Notes: generated by a model from the letters alone, not told the origin. Shown: positions 34,063-42,544, counted from the first letter of the stretch. The stretch is DNA of 57,042 nt from DASYML01 sp036399835 (GCA_036399835.1 DASWMI010000132.1:1-57042), one strand, 5' to 3'. Numbers and translations are program-made.

Positions 34063-34091
34063 AGATAACACGCGCGCCCGCAGCTTTCCAA
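34063..34091 (-). promoter_or_regulatory. promoter of tRNA-Leu(UAA)
   Basis: On the minus strand TTGGAA (34091-34086) and TTATCT (34068-34063) are separated by 17 bases, placing the transcription start a few bases before the first tRNA base at 34052. The -10 match is moderate. It is back to back with the promoter of the Fur-family gene. Confidence 0.45.
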
Positions 34092-34095
34092 CTTC

Positions 34096-34124
34096 TTCAC
34101 ACGGATGGCGGCAGGTGTTAGAAT
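34096..34124 (+). promoter_or_regulatory. promoter of the Fur-family regulator gene
   Basis: TTCACA (34096-34101) and TAGAAT (34119-34124) are separated by 17 bases; transcription would begin near 34131, 45 bases before the ATG. The -35 lies 5 bases from the -35 of the divergent tRNA promoter, so the two may compete. Confidence 0.5.
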
Positions 34125-34175
34125 GTTTGCGTTGCCACCCTTAACCATCCGCAGCAGCTTGAGCAGAGACTTTTT

Positions 34176-34676
34176 ATGAGCGAAGAACAGGACGTATTCA
34201 TCGAGCACTTGCAGCGCTCCGGGCTAAAACGCACGGCGCAGCGCGACCTCATCCTCGAAGTATTCCTGCGCACGGAAGAGCATCTCTCAAGCGAAGACCT
34301 TTATCGGCTGGTCCAGAAAGAAGACCCGACCATCGGCCAGACCACAGTTTACCGCACGCTCAAGCTTCTCACCGAAGCGGGGCTGGCGCGAGAGGTGCGC
34401 TTCGGCGATGGCCGCACCTATTACGAGCACAACTACAAACACCAGCACCACGACCACATGGTCTGCATCAACTGCGGCAAGATTATAGAGTTCTACTCCG
34501 AAGAGCTGGAAGCCATACAGGATGCCATGACGGCCAAGCATCGCTTCGAGCCGACGCAACACTCTCTGCGCATACTGGGCTACTGCTTCGATTGTCGCCG
34601 CCAATCCCAGGACCGAAAAAATCAGGCCGAGGGAGCGCAGCCGCGTTTCCGCCTGACCTCCGTCCACACTGATTAG
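34176..34676 (+). CDS. Fur-family transcriptional regulator
   Basis: A 166-residue Fur/PerR/Zur-type repressor with an N-terminal winged helix (LKRTAQRDLILEVFLRTEEHLSSEDLY ... TTVYRTLKLL). The metal/dimerisation domain has the HHDHMVC motif, structural zinc cysteines at 97/100 (CINC) and 137/140 (CFDC), and further His/Glu ligands. The family senses iron, zinc, manganese or peroxide; which one cannot be read here, although full CxxC pairs and HHDH are common in Fur and PerR. The next gene is a 2Fe-2S ferredoxin. A weak ribosome-binding site precedes the ATG. Confidence 0.92.
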   Translation: MSEEQDVFIEHLQRSGLKRTAQRDLILEVFLRTEEHLSSEDLYRLVQKEDPTIGQTTVYRTLKLLTEAGLAREVRFGDGRTYYEHNYKHQHHDHMVCINCGKIIEFYSEELEAIQDAMTAKHRFEPTQHSLRILGYCFDCRRQSQDRKNQAEGAQPRFRLTSVHTD

Positions 34677-34697
34677 AAGTGAGCCTGCGCGAGATCC

Positions 34698-34772
34698 TGA
34701 ATCGTCAATCGTCTATCGAAACTGCTTTTCCCTCTTCAATCTTGAAGATTGCGGATTCGCTCTTGACGATTC
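34698..34772. repeat. intergenic inverted repeat, ATCGTCAATC/GCTTTT family (copy A)
   Basis: GAATCGTCA (34699-34707) pairs perfectly with TGACGATTC (34764-34772), with an inner CAATCTT-G-AAGATTG palindrome. The left half (ATCGTCAATC, ATCGAAA, GCTTTTCCCTCTT) recurs at 39741 and 50089, so it belongs to a dispersed family. Confidence 0.6.
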
Positions 34773-34857
34773 ACGCTCTTTGCCTTTTTGCCCGCTCTGG
34801 GTGTAATTTCCTTTTGTCTCCCCAGAAATTATCTCTACCATTTATTGATGAGGCCGG

Positions 34858-35433
34858 ATGAGCGTCGAAATCAGATTTGAGCCGGATGGTCCAAGCGGCA
34901 TCATCGCCGAAGGCAGTTATCTGTGGGATGCTGCGAGGCGCATGGGCGTGCAGTTGCCCGCCGAATGCTCGGGGCGCGGCGAGTGTGATACTTGCGCCGT
35001 CATTGTTGACGAGGGCGCAACGCTCCTCTCGTCGCTGACAGATGCGGAGCGCGAGCGTTTGAGTCCTGAGCGGCTGGCGGCTGGCGAGCGGCTGGCTTGC
35101 CAGGCCAGGGTCGAGCGCGGAGGCGAGCTGGTCCTGCGTCCTGTCCCGGTGACCGAGCGCGAAGAGACAACGGCAGAATCTGCTGGCGACTTGCGCAAAG
35201 AGTTTCGCACGCTCCCTTTGCAAAGCAAGCTCGCGACGCTGGTCGAGCTTGAGGCCGTGACGATGATGGAAACTTTGAGCGCCATCGCAGATGTGCCGAT
35301 TGCGCTCGGCGAGAAAGTCTTCAACCTCATCGCGGGCAAGGGGCGCGAGTTGAGCAGGCGCAAGCGCGAGGAGCATCGCCCGCCCGAGCATCTTTCTGAA
35401 GAAGAGGCGAGTGGCGAAAAGGAGCGTGGATGA
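34858..35433 (+). CDS. 2Fe-2S plant-type ferredoxin with helical C-terminal extension
   Basis: A 191-residue protein. Residues 1-100 are a [2Fe-2S] ferredoxin with cluster cysteines in AECSGRGECDTCAV (37, 43, 46) and the fourth in RLACQA (about 81). Residues 115-165 form an amphipathic helical region (LRKEFRTLPLQSKLATLVELEAV ... ALGEKVFNLIAGKGRELSRRK) not found in ordinary ferredoxins, and the end is highly charged. It is an electron carrier of unknown partner; the extension may dock it to a membrane or enzyme. The start has GAGG upstream. Its stop overlaps the next ATG (ATGA). Confidence 0.85.
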   Translation: MSVEIRFEPDGPSGIIAEGSYLWDAARRMGVQLPAECSGRGECDTCAVIVDEGATLLSSLTDAERERLSPERLAAGERLACQARVERGGELVLRPVPVTEREETTAESAGDLRKEFRTLPLQSKLATLVELEAVTMMETLSAIADVPIALGEKVFNLIAGKGRELSRRKREEHRPPEHLSEEEASGEKERG

Positions 35434-35813
35434 GTGAAGAGTCTGCGCTTATCGGTGATAGCTCGATGCACACGGAGAGCGAGCCTGCGCCGGGCGGCGG
35501 CTTTTATCGCCATCGGCTGACGATTCGTTTCACGAACGGCGAAACGGTCGTTTACACTGTCCGCGAGGCGCTCCACGCCGAAGACATCCCGGCGCAGGTC
35601 CGCTTCGTCGTGATTACTTCTTATATGTGCGAGCCGCCACAGCGCTGCGATGAAGTCATCCTGCTCAATCTCAATGACATCTCTTTTATTAAGACTGAGC
35701 ACATCACTAACGAAGAGCTGGAGCGCGAAGAGATGACGCGCCGCGAGGCCGAGCGACAGCGCAGCACCATCACTGCTCCGCAACAGCGGCTCTCGCACAT
35801 AGGCTTTATTTAA
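35430..35813 (+). CDS. hypothetical protein coupled to the ferredoxin
   Basis: A 127-residue protein with an acidic N-terminus, a beta-rich core (FYRHRLTIRFTNGETVVYTV ... RFVVITSYM ... DEVILLNLNDISFI) and a charged helical C-terminus. The core could be a small beta-barrel like those in regulators or chaperones. I do not recognise the family. The ATG overlaps the ferredoxin stop by 4 bases, so the two products are probably made together and may interact. Confidence 0.7.
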   Translation: MSEESALIGDSSMHTESEPAPGGGFYRHRLTIRFTNGETVVYTVREALHAEDIPAQVRFVVITSYMCEPPQRCDEVILLNLNDISFIKTEHITNEELEREEMTRREAERQRSTITAPQQRLSHIGFI

Positions 35814-35873
35814 CGTCAAGCACCCTTCTCAGGAAGATGACCAGGAGCGCGACCTGACAAATTTTTCAGACTG

Positions 35874-36932
35874 ATGAGCAAAGCACATACACTTAAACAT
35901 CTGGCGGCTTCATGCGCCGCAGACGCGCGCTCTTTCCTGACGCTCTTCGCCCTGCTCGTGATGCCTTTCAGTTTGATAGGCTGTCCCGGAAACGAGGCTG
36001 CGCGCAGCAGTTCTACGCCCGCGCCCGGCGCGAACGCTTCGCCCACACCGCAGCCTTCCGCCACCGCCTACACAGGGTTTGACGGCGACCGCGCTTTCGA
36101 GCACGTTCGTAAGCAGGTCGAATTCGGGCCGCGCCCGCCAGGCTCTCCCGAATTGGCAAAGACGCGTGAATACCTCGCCGCCGAGCTAAAGTCCTACGGG
36201 CTGCTCGTCATGCAGGATGAGTTTACGGCTTCAACGCCCGTCGGCCAGCGCAAGATGGTCAACCTCACAGCCGAGCTGCCCGGCGAATCGAGCGAGGTCA
36301 TCATCATCTCAAGCCATTACGATACGAAGCTCTATGAAAAGTTTCGCTTCGTCGGCGCAAACGATGCAGGCTCATCCACGGGAGTCCTGCTTGAGCTGGC
36401 GCGCGCCATCACCGCCAGCCGACAGAAGCCGCGCTTTACCTACTGGTTCGTCTTCTTCGATGGTGAAGAGGCTTTCTGCGAAAGCTGGGACGAGTGCAGC
36501 AAGCCCGGCGCGCCCGACAATACTTACGGCAGCCGTCGCTATGTCGCGCAGTTGACCGAGAAAAGGGAAGTCAAACGTGTGCGCGCGATGATTCTGATGG
36601 ACATGATCGGCTACAAGAATCTTGAGATCGGGCGCGATGATATGAGTACGAAGTGGCTGGTGGATATTATCTGGCAGACTGCGCGCGAGCTGGGCTACGC
36701 GACAACGTTTCCGAGTCGGCTCGAAGGCGTCGGCGGCGACGACCACGAGCCTTTCCTGCGCGCCGGGATTGATTCCGTAGACCTCATACAGCTCAATAGC
36801 TATCCACACTGGCACACGCCCGAAGACACGCTCGATAAAGTCTCCGCGAAGAGCTTGAAGATTGTCGGCGACGTGCTGCTCTCCAGCCTGCCGAAGATCG
36901 AGCAGCGATTGTCAAATAAACGCGGCTCGTAA
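35874..36932 (+). CDS. M28-family zinc lipoprotein, aminopeptidase or glutaminyl cyclase
   Basis: A 352-residue lipoprotein. The hydrophobic signal ends in the lipobox SLIGC (Cys37), followed by a Ser/Pro/Ala-rich tether. The enzyme domain has the M28 metal ligands: His in SSHYDT, Asp in GANDAGSSTG, Glu-Glu in FFDGEEAF, Asp in ILMDMIGY and His in YPHWHTPEDTLDKV. The FDGEEAF and PHWHTPEDTLDK segments are also those of bacterial and mammalian glutaminyl-peptide cyclotransferases, so pyroglutamate formation on exported proteins is a real alternative to aminopeptidase activity. Confidence 0.88.
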   Translation: MSKAHTLKHLAASCAADARSFLTLFALLVMPFSLIGCPGNEAARSSSTPAPGANASPTPQPSATAYTGFDGDRAFEHVRKQVEFGPRPPGSPELAKTREYLAAELKSYGLLVMQDEFTASTPVGQRKMVNLTAELPGESSEVIIISSHYDTKLYEKFRFVGANDAGSSTGVLLELARAITASRQKPRFTYWFVFFDGEEAFCESWDECSKPGAPDNTYGSRRYVAQLTEKREVKRVRAMILMDMIGYKNLEIGRDDMSTKWLVDIIWQTARELGYATTFPSRLEGVGGDDHEPFLRAGIDSVDLIQLNSYPHWHTPEDTLDKVSAKSLKIVGDVLLSSLPKIEQRLSNKRGS

Positions 36933-36960
36933 AATCTGCGAAGGACAAGGAGGCCCGCTC

Positions 36961-37401
36961 ATGTTGAAATCCGCAGACATACTCGTCCCTGTAGATTTTT
37001 CTCCCTGCTCCCTCAACGCCATCCGTGCAGCCATAGGCATCGCCGCGCCCGACGGCGACCTGACGCTGCTTCACGTCATAGACGAAAATTTTGTGGACGA
37101 CGCGGTGGCCGCAGGGCTGGGCAAATCCGACGAGATACAGGCGCGTATGCGCGAGCGGGCGGAGATTGATTTCGAGACGATGCTTGAAGGAATCGAAGCG
37201 GGCGAGGTTGATATAGAGCGGATGATTGTTATCGGCTCGCCCTTCGTGGAGATTCTCAAGATCGCGCGCGACCTGGACCTGCCGATGATAGTCATGGGGG
37301 TGCGTGGCCGCTCCACTCCGCCCGAAGAAGTCCTCTTCGGCTCGACAGCCGAGAAAGTCCTGCGCGGCACACGCGTTCCCGTCCTCTGCGTTCCATTCTA
37401 A
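36961..37401 (+). CDS. universal stress protein (UspA family)
   Basis: A 146-residue single-domain Usp. It has LVPVDFSPCS at the start, and the ATP-binding motif near the end is GVRGRSTPPEEVLFGSTAEKVLRGTRVPVLCV, matching G-x2-G-x9-G-S/T. Such proteins bind ATP or AMP and respond to stress. The ATG at 36961 has AAGGAGG at 9 bases. It follows the M28 gene by 28 bases. Confidence 0.92.
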   Translation: MLKSADILVPVDFSPCSLNAIRAAIGIAAPDGDLTLLHVIDENFVDDAVAAGLGKSDEIQARMRERAEIDFETMLEGIEAGEVDIERMIVIGSPFVEILKIARDLDLPMIVMGVRGRSTPPEEVLFGSTAEKVLRGTRVPVLCVPF

Positions 37402-37477
37402 AAAATGTTTCGGATTTCAAGCTTTGGGTTTTAAGTTTCGGGCTTCAAATTTCAAATTCCGTGGCACAGGATAAGCT
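37402..37477. repeat. AT-rich stuttered repeat before the EamA gene
   Basis: Repeated near-copies of TTTCAAG/CTTCAAA/TTTCAAA and AAGCTTTG in both directions (37418-37490). The TTG start of the next gene lies at the edge of this block, and its first codons (AGCTTTGAACTC) are repeat sequence. It is of the same type as the gaps at 25172, 40593 and 45652. Confidence 0.45.
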
Positions 37478-38365
37478 TTGAGCTTTGAACTCCAAAACTC
37501 CCGCCTGAGAATCTTCGTGTGTACGGGATTGGCGCTTCTGGCCTTTGCTATGAATTCGGTGCTCTGCCGCCTGGCGTTGGGCGGGGCTGCGATTGATGCC
37601 GCCAGCTTCTCGACCGCTCGGCTGGGTTCGGGCGCTGCCATGCTATTGCTGTTGACGGCAGTCTCAAAGGGAGAGCGTACCCTGTCGCTGCGCGGCAACT
37701 GGATTTCGGCAACGTTGCTCTTTCTCTACGCAGTTGCTTTCTCGCTCGCGTACCTCAGCCTGAGCGCGGGCGCGGGCGCGCTGATTCTCTTCGGCTCCGT
37801 GCAGGCGACTATGCTCTTGACGGCTTTGCGTGCGGGCGAGCGGCCTCGACTGTTAGAGCTGGCGGGGTTGTGCATCGCCATCGCGGGTTTAGTCTACCTG
37901 GTATCTCCGGGGCTGGCGGCCCCTTCGCCGCAAAGTTCTGCTTTGATGGCCGTCGCGGGAATCTCCTGGGGCTTCTACTCTTTGCGTGGCCGCAAGGCTC
38001 TGGACCCGCTGGCCGACACGACCGGAAATTTTGTTCGCGCACTGCCGCTTGCCATCATGGTGAGCCTGCTGATGTTCAGCCAAAGACACATCTCCACGAA
38101 GGGCTTGCTCCTTGCTGTCCTCTCCGGGGCTGTGACTTCGGGCTTGGGTTATGTCGTCTGGTATATAGCGCTGCGTGGACTGACGGCGACGCGAGCGGCG
38201 ACCGTCCAACTGGCCGTGCCCGCCCTGGCAGCCCTTGGCGGCGTTCTGTTGCTCTCAGAGGTCATCACGATACGCCTGCTGGCCGCGGCGAGCATGATTC
38301 TGGGAGGCGTCGGGCTGGCCCTTCTAAGCCGCCAGCGTTCAGTGTCAGAAAAGAAAGGAGACTAA
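37478..38365 (+). CDS. EamA/DMT-family transporter
   Basis: A 295-residue membrane protein with about ten hydrophobic helices in two homologous halves (EamA repeats), the second ending ALGGVLLLSEVITIRLLAAASMILGG. The drug/metabolite transporter superfamily exports amino acids, metabolites or drugs; the substrate is unknown. The start is a TTG at 37478 with AGGA 8 bases upstream. The next ATG in frame would remove the first helix, so the TTG is likely correct. Confidence 0.87.
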   Translation: MSFELQNSRLRIFVCTGLALLAFAMNSVLCRLALGGAAIDAASFSTARLGSGAAMLLLLTAVSKGERTLSLRGNWISATLLFLYAVAFSLAYLSLSAGAGALILFGSVQATMLLTALRAGERPRLLELAGLCIAIAGLVYLVSPGLAAPSPQSSALMAVAGISWGFYSLRGRKALDPLADTTGNFVRALPLAIMVSLLMFSQRHISTKGLLLAVLSGAVTSGLGYVVWYIALRGLTATRAATVQLAVPALAALGGVLLLSEVITIRLLAAASMILGGVGLALLSRQRSVSEKKGD

Positions 38366-38640
38366 ACGCGAAGCGCCGCAAAGATCGTAGAGATTTTCCT
38401 TGCCTTCTCTCTCTAGTCCTACTCTGCGCGCGTCCTTTGTGGCTCTCCTGCCTGCTCGCTTTGATTGATTGGCGAGACGCCTTAAATCATCGCTCAAAAT
38501 CTTCCGGACGAAGAACACAGAGTTAACACAGAGAATCCAATCCTTCGTGTCTTCTCCATTATTCTCTTTGTTTCCCTGATGGATTAAACTAAAGGCCAGC
38601 TTTCAAAAGGGTCTTTCGTGGCGCTCTCTTTGTAAATCGA
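38366..38640. repeat. intergenic block with GCCGCAAAG and CACAGAG-type words
   Basis: This 275-base gap has no gene. It contains GCGCCGCAAAG and CCTTTGTGGC, and further on AACACAGAGTTAACACAGAG and TTCTCTTTGTTTCCCTG. These are inverted or tandem pieces of the kind also seen between pyrD and pyrF. No clear promoter was found for the dehydrogenase gene that follows. Confidence 0.4.
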
Positions 38641-39723
38641 ATGATGATGAGAAACATGAAGAAACGTGTGGCCGTCATTGCGGGCGACGGCATTGGACCG
38701 GAAGTCATAAGGGAAGCCGTGCGCGTCCTAGAAGTGCTGCGCGAGACGCACGGCGTAGAGCTTGAGCTAAAGCATTTCGACTGGGGAGCGGATAAGTTTC
38801 TGCGCGAGGGCGTGACGCTGCCCGATGGCGCGCTCGACATGCTGACGAACGAATTCGACGCCATCCTCTCAGGGGCCTTCGGCGACCCGCGCGTCCCGAC
38901 CAACCGGCACGCGGAAGATATTCTGATGGGGATGCGGCGCGGTCTGGACCTCTATATCAACCTGCGTCCGGTGCGTCTGCTGGACCAGCGACTGACACCG
39001 CTCGGCGGGCGTGCGCCGGAGGAGATTGATTTCGTCGTCTTTCGCGAAAACACAGAGGGCGCATACTGCGGCGCGGGCGGCTTTCTAAAAAAAGGCACGC
39101 CGGACGAGATTGCCACGCAGGAAGAGTTGAACACGCGGCGCGGCGTCGAGCGCATCATCCGTGCCGCCTTCGAGTATGCGCGCGGGCACGGGCGCGGGAA
39201 AGTGACGATGGCCGATAAATCAAACGTTCAGCGCTTCGGCGGCGACCTCTGGCAGCGCGTCTTCCATCAAGTGCGCGAAGAGTATCCTGAGATTGAAGCC
39301 AATCATCAGTATGTTGATGCGATGGCGATGTACATGGTGCTCAATCCGGCCCAGTTTGATGTCATCGTGACGAATAACCTGTTCGGAGACATCCTGACGG
39401 ACCTCGGCGCGGCGCTTCAGGGCGGGCTGGGGCTGGCCGCCTCCGGCAATATTCATCCGTGTAGGGTCTCGCTCTTCGAGCCTGTGCACGGGAGCGCGCC
39501 GCCGCTGGCCGGAAAATCCCTGGCTAATCCGGCTGGAGCTATTCTCACTGCGGCGATGATGCTAGAATATCTCGGCTATGATGCGGCGAGCAGTGCGGTT
39601 GAAAGGGCTGTCGGTGAAGCCATACGCGAACGCGCGACGACGCGCGACACGGGCGGCACGCTGACGACCGAGCAGGCAGGCGCGGCTATTTGCCAGAGAA
39701 TTAAAAGAAGCGATGAGTCATGA
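38641..39723 (+). CDS. isocitrate/isopropylmalate-dehydrogenase-family enzyme (3-isopropylmalate dehydrogenase-like)
   Basis: A 360-residue NAD-dependent beta-decarboxylating dehydrogenase: AGDGIGPEV at the N-terminus, DLYINLRPVRLL and VVFRENTEGAY for substrate phosphate or carboxylate arginines, ADKSNV (catalytic Lys), VDAMAMYMVLNPAQFDVIVTNNLFGDILTD (metal-binding aspartates) and EPVHGSAPPLAGKSLANPAG at the nucleotide site. LeuB is the best guess, but leuC and leuD are not nearby, and homoisocitrate or tartrate dehydrogenase cannot be excluded. The first codons are ATG ATG ATG; the Met at 38656 is an alternative start. Confidence 0.9.
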   Translation: MMMRNMKKRVAVIAGDGIGPEVIREAVRVLEVLRETHGVELELKHFDWGADKFLREGVTLPDGALDMLTNEFDAILSGAFGDPRVPTNRHAEDILMGMRRGLDLYINLRPVRLLDQRLTPLGGRAPEEIDFVVFRENTEGAYCGAGGFLKKGTPDEIATQEELNTRRGVERIIRAAFEYARGHGRGKVTMADKSNVQRFGGDLWQRVFHQVREEYPEIEANHQYVDAMAMYMVLNPAQFDVIVTNNLFGDILTDLGAALQGGLGLAASGNIHPCRVSLFEPVHGSAPPLAGKSLANPAGAILTAAMMLEYLGYDAASSAVERAVGEAIRERATTRDTGGTLTTEQAGAAICQRIKRSDES

Positions 39724-39842
39724 GTGATAAGAGATTTGCTCATCATCAATCGTCGGTGGAGCAAACGCTTTTTCTCTCTTGACGGTTGACTCGTTTCAGG
39801 TCTTCTCTCATCACTCGTCGCTTCTTATTCATCGCTGTTTTT
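39724..39842. repeat. intergenic repeat, ATCATCAATC/GCTTTT family (copy C)
   Basis: CATCATCAATCGTCGGTGGA (39741-39760) then GCTTTTTCTCTCTTGACGG aligns with copy A at 34698 and copy B at 50089. GAGTCATGAGTGATAAGAGA on the left and TCTTCTCTCATCACTCGTC on the right are inverse to each other, so the gap folds into a long imperfect hairpin. It ends just before the next ATG. Confidence 0.5.
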
Positions 39843-40592
39843 ATGAACGGTAGTAAGAAAGAGTCTGCACAAAGGTTGGTGGCGCTCCTGGTCATCGTCG
39901 CGATGCTGGGCGTGCTGGGGATTCCTCCGTCCGTCATCATCTTCTTCGGCGTCGTCACCTATTTTATCTGGCGCGCCGTGCGGCATACCGAGCATCAGGA
40001 GACCGGGCGCATTTTCGAGTTTTACAAGGATGCCAACGACATCCTGCGTGAAGAGGAGCGGCGGTGGTACGGGTTTGAGCTGGCGGAGGTCATAGACATG
40101 GGCGAGCGCGTGCTGCATTCTATGACCGATGCGCCGCCGCTGGTCCACTTTGCGCTCGGCGCTCTCTATCATCACGCGGGCGGTTATCAATCGGCTGTCG
40201 AGCATCTCTCCTATCTGGTCGAAGACGAGCAGTCGGCAGAGCGCACGCGCGTTTCACCTTCGCCGGAGCTGCGTCGTTACGTTCATATCCTGCGTAAGCT
40301 TGAGCGTGAGCCTGCCGAAGCGCCGCAAACGATGGCGGCCATCCGCAGCCTTGAACGTGCCAGGCGCACGCGCGCAGAAATGCTCCTGACGGAAAGCCGC
40401 GAAAAGCTTAAAGTCACTCCCATGCTCACACAGAAGCACGCGCCCGCAGCGGCATCGCTTGAGACCGGCTCGTCAAATAATGATTCTGCTCAGAGGCCCG
40501 CTCCCGTTAGACTGCCGGGTGCTTATGCCGCTCCACCTCCCATCGCCGAAGTGTTGCGCGACGTGTACGAAGAAGAGAAGAAGACAGCTTGA
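39843..40592 (+). CDS. membrane protein with TPR-like region, unknown
   Basis: A 249-residue protein: MNGSKKESAQRLVALLVIVA, then a hydrophobic segment of about 35 residues (one or two transmembrane helices), then a cytoplasmic helical region. This includes VHFALGALYHHAGGYQSAVEHLSYLVEDEQ, which reads like one tetratricopeptide repeat. The C-terminus is Pro/Ala-rich, ending PPIAEVLRDVYEEEKKTA. I do not recognise a family. It lies between a dehydrogenase and a Ser/Thr kinase, with repeat blocks on both sides. No clear ribosome-binding site. Confidence 0.75.
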   Translation: MNGSKKESAQRLVALLVIVAMLGVLGIPPSVIIFFGVVTYFIWRAVRHTEHQETGRIFEFYKDANDILREEERRWYGFELAEVIDMGERVLHSMTDAPPLVHFALGALYHHAGGYQSAVEHLSYLVEDEQSAERTRVSPSPELRRYVHILRKLEREPAEAPQTMAAIRSLERARRTRAEMLLTESREKLKVTPMLTQKHAPAAASLETGSSNNDSAQRPAPVRLPGAYAAPPPIAEVLRDVYEEEKKTA

Positions 40593-40727
40593 TAAGTAAA
40601 AAGGCCAAAGGTAAAAGTAAAAAGGCAAACGACAGGCGACGGCCCATTTAATCAAGAGCTGCTTTGATTCGCACTTTGTCTTTGAGCTTTCTACTTTTGC
40701 CTTTTCTTTTATGCCGGAGGCATTGTT
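40593..40727. repeat. AT-rich inverted repeat of AAAAGTAAAAAGGC-type words
   Basis: The left part repeats AAAAGGCCAAAGGTAAAAGT and AAAAAGGCAAA; the right part (TTTGAGCTTTCTACTTTTGC, then CTTTTCTTTT) is its inverse. The kinase gene's GGAGG lies directly after it, so the hairpin ends at the ribosome-binding site. Confidence 0.55.
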
Positions 40728-42509
40728 TTGGCGACCGAGACGACCATCGGTAATTATCGCGTCGAAGAGATGATCGGGCGCGGCGGGATGGGGATTGTGT
40801 ATCGCGCGCGCCACCTGACGCTGCCGCGCGAGGTCGCCATCAAATCCATAGGAGCCAGCGCGGGCCGAGACCTCCGCCGCCTCAAATCCCGCTTCGAGAA
40901 GGAAGCCTACATCCAGTCGCAACTGGACCATCCGGGCATCGTTAAAGTTTACGATTACATTGTCGCCGAGCAGACCTACTACATCGTGATGGAGTATGTC
41001 GAGGGCCTCTCGCTCGCGCAGGTGGTCGCGCGTCAAGGCGGCCCGCTGCTGCTTGAGCGCGCCCTGGACATCTTCGAGCAGATACTGGTCGCCATCAGTT
41101 GCGCGCATACTTTTGTTTACCAGGACCAGGATGGCAAGACCCGTCGCGGGCTGGTCCACAGAGACCTCAAGCCCGCCAACATCCTCATCACGTCGGGCGA
41201 CCGCGTCAAGATTACGGATTTCGGCATCGTCAAGCTGGTCGGCTCCGAGAATACGGATACTTTCGGCACGACTTACGGCTCGCCGCAGTATGTCTCGCCC
41301 GAACAGGCTGAGGGCAAGCTGCTGGACCAGCGTTCGGACATCTACTCGCTCGGCATCATTCTTTACGAGATGCTGACCGGAACCTTGCCCTTCGGCGGCA
41401 ACGAAGAAAACCTCTCTCGCACAGAGATACTGCGCGCGCACGTCCTGCGCACGCCCCGCCCGCCGACAGAATTGAATCCGCAGATTACGCCCGAGATTGA
41501 AAGGGCCATCCTGCGTGCTCTGGCAAAGAGCAGGGATGAGAGATTCGAGACGGCAGGAGAATTCCTGCGCGCGATACGCCATGCGCGCGGCAGGGAAACT
41601 GGCGACCTTCCGACTTGCGAAACCGAGCAGCCCGTCAAGCACGAGGTCGGCACGCAGGAGATTCACGGGCCGACTTTCGATACCGGAGCCGACGAAACCG
41701 GCAGGCAGAAGTATGTTACGCAGGCTCTGGGCTCGCACATCTGCGCCGAGTGCGGAACGGTCGCAGAGGCTGGCGATACGCATTGCCGTCGCTGCGGCCA
41801 CGAGTTGAGCACTTCACCCTCTACGGGCAGGCTTCAGCAACAGGATGTCTTCGACGCGCAGAGAAAAAAGGCGCACGCGCTGTTGCTGATGGGCGCGGCT
41901 TCCGTGCTGGTCCTGGCGGGACTGATAATTTTCTACGCGCGTCCGGCCAAGGCTCCCGTTTCAGGCCCTGCCGTGGCGAGCATCGAGTCGCCTTCGCCGC
42001 CAGCGCCTTCACCAAAGCCCGTGCCCGGTAATCCATCCCTGCTTGAGCTAAAGCCCGCGCGCGTCACTGTTGATTCGAGCTACGATGGATACGGCACTGG
42101 ACCACTGACGGATGGCGTCTTTGATGTCAGGGAGGTGGGCGGCAGAAAGTACAACGAAGGCAACTGGGCCTCGGACGAAACGCCTGGTCCACACTGGATC
42201 GAACTCAGTTTCGATCTACCCGTGCGCATCACTGCGATCTACGTTTACTGGGGATTTGACCGCAACCGCTTTATGCCTTCGCGGCAGGTCGAGCTGCAAG
42301 TCCCGGACGAGCATGGAAGCTGGCGCAGTATCTCTTCGCTTGAGCCGGGGAACGACTACGACCGCACGGCTTTCGAGTTCCAGCCTGTCACGACGACGCG
42401 AGCGCGCATCTTCCAACCCGCGCAGAGAGGGCCTGCCAAGAGACCTTTTGTGATGTGGGTGCGCGAGGTCAAAATCTTTGTTGCGAAAGAAGAGACGGCT
42501 CGTCCCTGA
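40728..42509 (+). CDS. Ser/Thr protein kinase with zinc ribbon, transmembrane helix and discoidin-like C-terminus
   Basis: A 593-residue Hanks-type kinase. The kinase domain (about 8-290) has GRGGMGIVY, ATP-binding Lys39, HRDLKPAN with catalytic Asp146, DFG at 164 and YVSPEQ, so it should be active. A zinc ribbon follows (CAEC ... CRRC, 339-356), then one transmembrane helix (about 384-403), a Pro/Ser linker, and a beta-rich end (about 430-593) with HWIELSFDLPVRITAIYVYW, the pattern of F5/8-type C (discoidin) sugar- or lipid-binding domains. The layout suggests an outside sensor coupled to an inside kinase. The start is TTG with GGAGG 8 bases upstream. Confidence 0.9.
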   Translation: MATETTIGNYRVEEMIGRGGMGIVYRARHLTLPREVAIKSIGASAGRDLRRLKSRFEKEAYIQSQLDHPGIVKVYDYIVAEQTYYIVMEYVEGLSLAQVVARQGGPLLLERALDIFEQILVAISCAHTFVYQDQDGKTRRGLVHRDLKPANILITSGDRVKITDFGIVKLVGSENTDTFGTTYGSPQYVSPEQAEGKLLDQRSDIYSLGIILYEMLTGTLPFGGNEENLSRTEILRAHVLRTPRPPTELNPQITPEIERAILRALAKSRDERFETAGEFLRAIRHARGRETGDLPTCETEQPVKHEVGTQEIHGPTFDTGADETGRQKYVTQALGSHICAECGTVAEAGDTHCRRCGHELSTSPSTGRLQQQDVFDAQRKKAHALLLMGAASVLVLAGLIIFYARPAKAPVSGPAVASIESPSPPAPSPKPVPGNPSLLELKPARVTVDSSYDGYGTGPLTDGVFDVREVGGRKYNEGNWASDETPGPHWIELSFDLPVRITAIYVYWGFDRNRFMPSRQVELQVPDEHGSWRSISSLEPGNDYDRTAFEFQPVTTTRARIFQPAQRGPAKRPFVMWVREVKIFVAKEETARP

Positions 42510-42544
42510 CCTGCAACCGAATCCAAAACACCTAATCTGAAATC

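Noticed and set aside
40473..41801. 442-codon minus-strand open frame across the kinase gene
   Set aside because: Complement of the recognisable kinase domain; no ribosome-binding site and low-complexity composition.
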